Shown here: positions 54,865 to 64,000 of the stretch, piece after piece
Layout of the letters: every line of letters begins with the position of its first letter
Numbering within the stretch: position 1 is the first letter of the stretch
Assembly (NCBI RefSeq): GCF_001507535.1
Contig: NZ_LQBN01000001.1
Coordinates: forward strand, 806,001 to 870,000
DNA length: 64,000 bases
Reading direction: 5' to 3'
From: Thiomicrospira sp. WB1
GTDB taxonomy: Bacteria; Pseudomonadota; Gammaproteobacteria; Thiomicrospirales; Thiomicrospiraceae
Program-made: the position numbers and the translations under genes
Notes under the pieces: generated by a model
What the model was told of the DNA's origin: nothing
Seen by the model: the letters and a program-made list of their open reading frames with translations, nothing else
Database searches by the model: none

Positions 54865-55851
54865 TTATAGGCCTTGAGTCAGGCTGGGATCGAAATAAGC
54901 ATCAATGTCTTGAGGGGTGTCATATACTTTATTGGCAACGTTAAAGTCATCGGAGACTTTGGATGACCCGTAAATGGACGTCAGGCCATCGCCTTTTTCA
55001 TAGACTTTTTTTGCCTCTTCCAGTGTCAGAAGCTTAGTGCCTTTCAAGAAAGGTGCGTACTCTTCGGCTGAGAGGCCGGCGCGAGAGGCCATGATTTCAA
55101 GCGCTTCGTCATGCGTGGCCGGATCGTTAATGAAGGCCACGGTTTTGTACCAGACTTTCAATACCTTTTCCCAGTCATCACGGCGCTGAGCCAGACTGGC
55201 AGGATTGACGGACAAACCATCATAGATAATGCCCGGTTTGTCAGCAGAGGTGTAGACGGCGTTTGCACCGGGCACCATTTTCAAGGCTTGACCGGAGCTG
55301 GGCTGCCAGGCGACGATGGCATCAACGTTACCAGAGGCCAGTACCTGAGGGGTTTCATTGGTAGGAACATTCACCAATTCCACATCAGACTCGGACATGC
55401 CGTTTTCTTCCAAGGCAGTCAGTAACATCAGGTGGGCGACGAAACCGACCTCCACACCGATTTTCTTTCCTTTCAGGTCCTTTACCGATTCAATGCCTGG
55501 TTTTGCCACCACCATGTCGTTACCATTGGAGTAATCGTTCACCAGAATCATGACACTCGGCGCACCAGTCGAGCCAGTAACCAGCGCATCGCCGTTGGTC
55601 ATGTGCACGGCATCGAGCTGCCCGGCAGCATACGCATCCATTGAGGCCACGTAGTCAAACCATTCAAACTGGACACTGACGCCTTCTTCTTCAAACCAGT
55701 CTTTTTCCAATGCGACTTCCCATGCCACCCAGCCAGGCCAGTCGCTGTAGCCGATTTTGAGCGGCTGATCCGCATGAGCGGTCCAGGGCAAAGCCCAGAG
55801 GGATAAACAAGCGGTCAGTGAGACCGTTTTCCAGAGTTGCTTTAAGTTCAT
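54865..55851 (-). CDS. ABC transporter substrate-binding protein, urea-carboxylase-associated
   Basis: A periplasmic binding protein of the NitT/TauT class, 328 residues with a Sec signal ([16 protein letters not shown], cleavage near residue 28). The mature start, [23 protein letters not shown], and the segment [24 protein letters not shown] are typical of binding proteins found beside urea/guanidine carboxylase genes. It should serve the permease and ATPase at 41584-43495, although it is on the opposite strand and 12 kb away. It leads the five-gene operon with the desaturase, 59 bp upstream of it. It has its own sigma-54-type promoter. Confidence 0.9.
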   Translation of the reverse strand: MNLKQLWKTVSLTACLSLWALPWTAHADQPLKIGYSDWPGWVAWEVALEKDWFEEEGVSVQFEWFDYVASMDAYAAGQLDAVHMTNGDALVTGSTGAPSVMILVNDYSNGNDMVVAKPGIESVKDLKGKKIGVEVGFVAHLMLLTALEENGMSESDVELVNVPTNETPQVLASGNVDAIVAWQPSSGQALKMVPGANAVYTSADKPGIIYDGLSVNPASLAQRRDDWEKVLKVWYKTVAFINDPATHDEALEIMASRAGLSAEEYAPFLKGTKLLTLEEAKKVYEKGDGLTSIYGSSKVSDDFNVANKVYDTPQDIDAYFDPSLTQGL

Positions 55852-55897
55852 GCTCTTCTCCTTGGTATTACAAAAAAGTAAAAAGGTAATAACAATA

Positions 55898-55914
55898 AAG
55901 CAATATAAAAGCCA
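55898..55914 (-). promoter_or_regulatory. Sigma-54 (-24/-12) promoter for the binding-protein/desaturase operon
   Basis: Minus strand TGGCTT-N5-TTGCTT: both invariant dinucleotides are present and the -12 TTGCT is perfect. Predicted start near 55888, 37 bases before the binding-protein ATG. Confidence 0.68.
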
Positions 55915-55986
55915 AAAACATAAATTATTGAAATATAAGGAATATTGTTAATTTATGATTATTTTTTAGCGGAAGATATGCGTTTG

Positions 55987-56003
55987 TGCACCAGAGTGAA
56001 TCA
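55987..56003. promoter_or_regulatory. NtrC-like site upstream of the binding-protein operon
   Basis: TGCACCA is a perfect half-site and the other arm TGAATCA matches 4 of 7. Its centre is about 107 bp upstream of the predicted start, the same distance as at the permease operon. Confidence 0.5.
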
Positions 56004-56087
56004 GTTTATGAACCAGTTTGGATGGTTTAGCCGAATCTGGTTGGGTGTTAAGTGATCGGATGTAAGGCGGTGTGGTGCTGGCGTGCT

Positions 56088-56124
56088 AAAAATAAAAAAG
56101 CCGACCCAAGGAGCCTGGGTCGGC
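56088..56124 (-). terminator. Terminator of the TorF-porin gene
   Basis: On the minus strand a 9-bp stem GCCGACCCA/TGGGTCGGC is followed by TTTTTTATTTTT, 42 bases after the TorF stop. Confidence 0.88.
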
Positions 56125-56165
56125 AATCACAACTAACGATTTGAGGAAACGACTGTTTTAGAGGG

Positions 56166-56852
56166 TTACAATCCGAAAGACTTTGAATACATTACCGAAA
56201 CAACCGGGTCGCCCTCGTTTTGATCGATTTCATCATCAAAGATTTGATCTACTGCAAAAGTAAAGTCTTCCATTGAGAGGCTGATTTGACCATGTGTAAA
56301 CGAGTCTGCACCATCTTCTGCATAAGACTGATTGCCAACAAGAATGCTCATACTTGCGTTTTCAGAAATATCGAATCCGTAAGACCCGTATGCGTAGACA
56401 TCACCAGTTTCGCTGTCGTCCCAGTCTTCTGAAGCTGAAACGGCACCGCCTAATGTGAATCCTGACATGCCGATGCTGCCATATACTTCTGAGAAGTTGG
56501 CGTTGTCGTCAAGTGGGTAGGCGTAATAAACGTATCCCAGGTCATATTCGACTCCACTTGTTTCACCGCTAAAACCAAGGTAGCCATCCAGCTCATAAGT
56601 TGAAGTACCGCCGAAGGTGACCGTGGATGACCAAGTTCCCAGGTAAAAGCCTGAATCATTTGCGTAATCAATTCCGCCTTGGATGGCTGCTTGGTTGTCA
56701 GACTGTGTAAGACCACGCCACATGTAGTTCGATGTTGCGCTGATGTTACCGGTCACTTCGGCTTGCGCTGTCGCAGGGGCAACAGAAAATGCTGCAGAGG
56801 AGGCAACAGCCATAGAAACCAATAGTGATTTTAAAGGAAAGGTCTTTTTCAT
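56166..56852 (-). CDS. TorF family putative outer-membrane porin
   Basis: A 228-residue beta-barrel protein of the TorF (Gcw_chp) family. It has a signal peptide (~1-31, ending ATAQA), then alternating aromatic/hydrophobic strands (GNISATSNYMWRGLTQSDNQ at the start is the family hallmark, and GFYLGTWSS), and a terminal strand VVSVMYSKSFGL. Unlike classical porins the last residue is Leu, not Phe. TorF-type genes often lie beside nitrogen transport genes such as amtB. Here it is monocistronic, with a probable -24/-12 promoter and two NtrC-like sites, so it may admit the small nitrogen compounds handled next door. Confidence 0.85.
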   Translation of the reverse strand: MKKTFPLKSLLVSMAVASSAAFSVAPATAQAEVTGNISATSNYMWRGLTQSDNQAAIQGGIDYANDSGFYLGTWSSTVTFGGTSTYELDGYLGFSGETSGVEYDLGYVYYAYPLDDNANFSEVYGSIGMSGFTLGGAVSASEDWDDSETGDVYAYGSYGFDISENASMSILVGNQSYAEDGADSFTHGQISLSMEDFTFAVDQIFDDEIDQNEGDPVVSVMYSKSFGL

Positions 56853-56898
56853 TTTACGCTCCGTGTCGTTATGGTTTGAATCAAGTTCGTCGGGTACA

Positions 56899-56915
56899 TA
56901 GAATGATGCGTGCCA
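56899..56915 (-). promoter_or_regulatory. Probable sigma-54 promoter for the TorF porin
   Basis: Minus strand TGGCACG-N4-ATTCT: a perfect -24 element but a weak -12 (TC instead of GC). Predicted start near 56889. Confidence 0.5.
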
Positions 56916-56989
56916 AAAAAACTAAATGTATTAAGAAACAGCAGGTTACAGTTTTTTTGGTTTTTTTATTTCATTTTTTTTAAACCGTA

Positions 56990-57028
56990 TGCACCAAATT
57001 GGATTGATTTGTGCACCAAAAAAATTAG
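56990..57028. promoter_or_regulatory. Two NtrC-like sites upstream of the TorF gene
   Basis: TGCACCAAATTGGATTG (56990-57006) keeps TGCACCA and TTGG of the consensus. A second TGCACCA (57012-57018) follows 22 bp later. Centres are about 109 and 131 bp upstream of the predicted start. Confidence 0.55.
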
Positions 57029-57131
57029 TAGCCAGTGTTGCGAGCGATCAGATTTTTTTGAACAACCTCTTGAAATAAATTGCAGCGACATTATTGAGTG
57101 AGTGTTTGCATTCAAATCAATGGAGTGACGC

Positions 57132-57770
57132 ATGTCGAAACAGGACGTAGAAAAGCAAGCGCAGGAAGCCGCCGAGCACGCACAAACCGCAAAAAAAGCC
57201 GCGGAAGCGGCGAACGAGGCCGCAGAGCCTGAAGTCGCCCAGCTTGGCGATGATGAAATGTCGGAGGAAACCCACCAGGCCGAAGACGCCGTTAATAGAG
57301 ATCTTCAAGAAATGCTGGATGAGGCTCGCAAAGAAGCCGAATCGCAAAAAGATCTGGCCGTTCGCACGCTTGCCGACATGGAAAACCTCAAGCGGCGCAC
57401 GCGCAAAGATGTAGAAGACGCTCACAAGTTCGGGCTGGAAAAATTTGTCACCGAGCTATTAAGTGTTCTCGATTCTATGGAAATGGGGCTTGAGGCTGCA
57501 AAGAAAGCAGAGCAGGAACAAGGAGAGGGGGTCAGTCCATTGGTTGAAGGCATGGAGATGACCTTTAAGCAAATGCTGGATGTGCTTGATAAATTCAACG
57601 TCGAGCGCGTGGACCCGAAAGGGGAGGTCTTTGACCCGCAGTTGCACGAAGCCATGACCATGATGCCTTCCGAGGCGCATGATTCCAATACCGTGGTCGA
57701 GGTCGTTCAAAAAGGCTATCGTCTGAATGACCGCTTGGTTCGGGCAGCGCGTGTGGTGGTCGCGCAATAA
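57132..57770 (+). CDS. grpE: GrpE nucleotide exchange factor
   Basis: A cochaperone that releases ADP from DnaK, acting as a dimer through a long coiled coil. The 212-residue protein has a disordered Ala/Glu/Lys N terminus (~1-55), the coiled coil with LADMENLKRRTRKDVEDAHKF (~79-98) and the beta-domain with DVLDKFNVERVDPKGEVFDPQLHEAMTM and RLVRAARVVVA at the end. CTTGAA at 57069 could be part of a heat-shock promoter but its -10 is poor. dnaK follows after 145 bp. Confidence 0.95.
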   Translation: MSKQDVEKQAQEAAEHAQTAKKAAEAANEAAEPEVAQLGDDEMSEETHQAEDAVNRDLQEMLDEARKEAESQKDLAVRTLADMENLKRRTRKDVEDAHKFGLEKFVTELLSVLDSMEMGLEAAKKAEQEQGEGVSPLVEGMEMTFKQMLDVLDKFNVERVDPKGEVFDPQLHEAMTMMPSEAHDSNTVVEVVQKGYRLNDRLVRAARVVVAQ

Positions 57771-57775
57771 AAATG

Positions 57776-57787
57776 ACCAGGCCTGGT
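57776..57787. repeat. Iterated palindrome, copy 12 (exact)
   Basis: Exact copy five bases after the grpE stop, followed by AAAAAATC. Confidence 0.9.
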
Positions 57788-57807
57788 AAAAAATCAGGTT
57801 GAGGGGG

Positions 57808-57836
57808 GTTGAAAAGTATGAGGCTTCCCCCCAGTT
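57808..57836 (+). promoter_or_regulatory. Heat-shock (sigma-32-like) promoter for dnaK
   Basis: GTTGAAA, 14 bases, then CCCCAGTT: close to the CTTGAAA / CCCCATNT consensus. It lies 80 bases before the dnaK ATG and would give dnaK its own promoter apart from grpE. Confidence 0.6.
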
Positions 57837-57915
57837 AACACCTAACGATTGAAACGTTTTTATTTACTTGCTGAACAGTCGATTAAAACGACGCAACCTA
57901 TTTGGAGAAAGAGTT

Positions 57916-59850
<1,935 letters not shown>

Positions 59851-59870
59851 ACGTGTCGGCGTCTCTTTTG

Positions 59871-59908
59871 AGCACGAAGCGCGAAAGCGCTCTCGTGCTT
59901 TTCTTTTG
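59871..59908 (+). terminator. Terminator between dnaK and dnaJ
   Basis: Long imperfect hairpin AGCACGA-AGCGC with a GAAA loop and its complement, followed by TTTTCTTTT. Confidence 0.85.
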
Positions 59909-59995
59909 TCCGGTCTTTGAATACCGGGCAAACCCAAATGTTTTGTGTATTGCCAAGAATGTTTGGGTTTGTCCGAAACTGTTAAGTGGTCAACT

Positions 59996-61986
<1,991 letters not shown>

Positions 61987-62007
61987 ACTCCCCATAAACC
62001 CATTTTA

Positions 62008-62030
62008 AAGGCGCTTCGGCGCCTTTTTTA
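62008..62030 (+). terminator. Rho-independent terminator after dapB
   Basis: AAGGCGC, TTCG loop, GCGCCTT and further T, 22 bases after the dapB stop. Confidence 0.88.
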
Positions 62031-62084
62031 TTGCCCGTAATATGCAAACAATGTTCAAAGATGAGGTGTGCGGGTTGCTTTTTA

Positions 62085-62096
62085 ACCAGGCCTGGT
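62085..62096. repeat. Iterated palindrome, copy 13 (exact)
   Basis: Exact copy with TTTTTTAA... before and AATGAT after, between the dapB terminator and the chemoreceptor gene. Confidence 0.9.
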
Positions 62097-62180
62097 AATG
62101 ATGGCATTATTTCTGCTTATGCACTTAAAAATACTGAAACACTCTGAAACCGACACAATCATGACAAGCGAGGCACGATT

Positions 62181-64000
62181 ATGAGAAATAACCAGCCGGT
62201 AACACAGGTAGAAACCCCCGTTCCAGAAGGGTTACGACTGGTTTCCTCCACCGATCTGAAGGGCACCATCACGCAATGCAACGATGCGTTTGAAGCGATC
62301 AGTGGGTTTTCTCGCAACGAGTTACTGGGCGCCAATCACAATATTGTCCGTCACCCGGATGTGCCTGAGGCGGTGTTTGCCGACATGTGGGCCACTTTGA
62401 AAGAAGGGTTGCCCTGGACGCAGGTGGTGAAAAACCGCCGCAAAGACGGGGGATACTATTGGGTGCAGGCCAATGCCACACCCGTGTATGACGATCAAGG
62501 CCAGATCACCGGCTATCTTTCTGTGCGTGAAGCGGTGTCAAATTCTGCCAAGCAGGAAGCGACGCGTGCCTATGAACAGATCAAACAGGGCAAGTTAAAA
62601 ATTTATCATGGGGAGGTTTATTCCGGTCTGCGTCGGAATTTTGTCACCTCCAAAATGGGCCCCCAAAGTCAGATGGTAGGTCTGGCCTTTCTGGTGGGGG
62701 TGTTGCCGCTGATTCTGACTCACACCCTGGTCGACGAGATGCCGCTGTGGGGATTGCTGGCCTTGTCTGCGCTGATGTTGGGCGTGGCGTTTTGGATTGG
62801 TTCCTTTCTACAGAATCGGATTTCTCAGGCCATCCGTTATTTGCGCCAGCTTTCGGGGGGCAAGCCCAAGCTGGACATGAGCATTCGCATAACCTATATG
62901 GGGCGTTTGCGCGCAGCGATTCAATCCGCGGCGCTGGCCATTGGCGCTTACAGAGAAGACACTGAAAGCGAACGCGACCGGGGCAATCGCTTGCATTTTG
63001 CCGTGGATCAAGCCTGGACCAATATGATGATGATGGACAAGGACCACACCATTGTTTATGTAAATCAGCAGCTGGAGCGCTTTTTTAAAGCACGTGAGCC
63101 ACAGTTCAAACAAGTTCTGCCCCATTTTCAGCCCAATCATGTGGTCGGGCAGAACATTGAAATGTTTGATCACGAAGGCAATGCTCCGTTTTTCGAACCC
63201 GAAGACCAAACGCACTTCAGTGACATTGAGCTTGGCGGTCTGTATTTTAAATTAAAGTTTGTGCCGGTGACTAACCGCATGGGCATGCGCATCGGCACTG
63301 TGGTGGAATGGGCGGATAAAACTTCGGAGCAGGAACTGCTCAAAGAGGTGAGACACATCCATGAAGGCATTGTTGAGGGGAATCTTGATTATCGGGTGAA
63401 CCTGGAGTTGGCCTCGGACACGATTCGCCCGGTGGCGGAAGCGTTGAATATGACGCTGGATGCGATTGTGAAATCAATTGATATGGCCGCAAACGTGGCG
63501 ATTAATATGTCAGTGGGTCAGTTCAACCAGAAGATCGATGCCCACGCGCCGGGGTATTTTGGCGTGGTCAAAGAGGCGCTGACGGTCAGTATGGAAAACA
63601 TTTCCGATATTCTGGCGGGCGTGCAGGAAGTCTCCGGGTTTATTGATCAGGACTCGCGTCGGGTTCATACAGCCAGTTCGAACCTGAGTGAAAGCGCTCA
63701 GAATCAGGCTGCCTCGCTGGAGGAAACCTCGGCGTCGATGGAGCAGATTACCAGCGCGGTCGAAAGTAGCTCGGACAATGCCGTACAGGCCTCGCAAAAA
63801 GCCCAATCCGCTGTGGACCGAGCAAAGCGGGGAGTGACCGTGATGCAACAGGCGATTGAATCCATGGATTCGATCAATACCGCCAGTCAGAAAATCGGCG
63901 ACATCATCAGTCTGATCGATTCCATTGCCTTTCAGACCAATCTGTTGGCGCTCAATGCCGCGGTGGAAGCCGCACGGGCCGGTGAGCATGGGCGTGGATT
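62181..64000 (+). CDS. PAS-domain methyl-accepting chemotaxis protein, 5' part (runs off window)
   Basis: An Aer-type chemoreceptor, about 606 codons visible before the window ends. Parts in order: a cytosolic PAS domain (~18-120, with [27 protein letters not shown] and [18 protein letters not shown]) likely to bind flavin or heme; two closely spaced membrane helices (~160-205); a second PAS-like region (~270-375); HAMP-like segments; and the start of the signalling domain ([12 protein letters not shown], then [20 protein letters not shown] and [12 protein letters not shown]). The sequence stops at the conserved hairpin that contacts CheA/CheW. No periplasmic sensor exists, so it senses redox, oxygen or energy state from inside. 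Start at ATG 62181. Confidence 0.92.
   Translation, partial: MRNNQPVTQVETPVPEGLRLVSSTDLKGTITQCNDAFEAISGFSRNELLGANHNIVRHPDVPEAVFADMWATLKEGLPWTQVVKNRRKDGGYYWVQANATPVYDDQGQITGYLSVREAVSNSAKQEATRAYEQIKQGKLKIYHGEVYSGLRRNFVTSKMGPQSQMVGLAFLVGVLPLILTHTLVDEMPLWGLLALSALMLGVAFWIGSFLQNRISQAIRYLRQLSGGKPKLDMSIRITYMGRLRAAIQSAALAIGAYREDTESERDRGNRLHFAVDQAWTNMMMMDKDHTIVYVNQQLERFFKAREPQFKQVLPHFQPNHVVGQNIEMFDHEGNAPFFEPEDQTHFSDIELGGLYFKLKFVPVTNRMGMRIGTVVEWADKTSEQELLKEVRHIHEGIVEGNLDYRVNLELASDTIRPVAEALNMTLDAIVKSIDMAANVAINMSVGQFNQKIDAHAPGYFGVVKEALTVSMENISDILAGVQEVSGFIDQDSRRVHTASSNLSESAQNQAASLEETSASMEQITSAVESSSDNAVQASQKAQSAVDRAKRGVTVMQQAIESMDSINTASQKIGDIISLIDSIAFQTNLLALNAAVEAARAGEHGRG

Larger units (their letters stand above)
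55852..56165. other. 314-bp regulatory gap between binding-protein operon and TorF gene
   Basis: Very AT-rich. It holds the sigma-54 promoter and NtrC-like site of the binding-protein operon and the terminator of the TorF gene. No gene is seen. Confidence 0.7.

Noticed and set aside
57069-57094. Heat-shock promoter before grpE
   Set aside because: CTTGAA is present at 57069, but the following -10 region lacks the C-run and the spacing is short.

Overview
The window is chromosomal DNA of a free-living gammaproteobacterium. Supporting features are the petABC bc1 operon with a PVWY Qo motif, the E. coli-type CorC-family / YpjD-like / ffh neighbourhood, homodimeric AceE with AceF and Lpd, GlnE-GlnK-AmtB nitrogen control, RppH, and the grpE-dnaK-dnaJ-dapB block. 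G+C is about 50-55% by eye. The genus cannot be fixed from the sequence; a marine or sulfur-oxidising Thiotrichales-like lineage is only a guess. I see no rRNA, tRNA, CRISPR array, insertion sequence or prophage.

Layout: (1) 1-18.1 kb, housekeeping: 3' part of hisD, Nif3-like, petABC, radA, IMPase-like, CorC-like, YpjD-like, ffh, HAD phosphatase, rppH, aceE-aceF-lpd. (2) 18.1-26.3 kb, small unknown genes, a ParA-type ATPase with a disordered Lys/Ala/Thr-rich partner, nfsB, an SH3/coiled-coil membrane protein, valS and an isolated flagellin. (3) 26.4-32.8 kb, glnK-amtB, a membrane-anchored methyltransferase, glnE and a D-lactate dehydrogenase. (4) 32.9-40.5 kb, eight genes for prepilin-like proteins in three blocks with no assembly machinery; one carries a beta-solenoid-like repeat tail. 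(5) 40.7-51.1 kb, birA and a cluster annotated classically as urea carboxylase but better read as guanidine assimilation: ABC permease and ATPase, a NikR-like regulator, two carboxyguanidine deiminase subunits, a biotin carboxylase and allophanate hydrolase. (6) 51.2-56.9 kb, an opposite-strand operon of a substrate-binding protein, a di-iron desaturase-like enzyme, a metallo-beta-lactamase-fold hydrolase, a TIM-barrel isomerase-like protein and a DMT exporter, preceded by a TorF-type porin. (7) 57.1-64 kb, grpE, dnaK, dnaJ, dapB and a PAS chemoreceptor cut by the window edge.

Two signals link these regions. First, a 12-bp palindrome, ACCAGGCCTGGT, with T-rich left and A-rich right flanks, occurs 8 times exactly and 5 more times with 1-2 mismatches. 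Eleven of the 13 copies are intergenic, about one per 5 kb. Second, four transcription units (glnK-amtB, the permease/guanidine cluster, the binding-protein/desaturase operon, the TorF porin) each have a -24/-12 sigma-54-like element with NtrC-like TGCAC half-sites about 100-130 bp upstream of the predicted start. Together they look like a nitrogen-limitation regulon that brings in ammonium and guanidine- or urea-like compounds through an outer-membrane porin and an ABC importer, then breaks them down to ammonia. GlnK and GlnE couple the result to glutamine synthetase.
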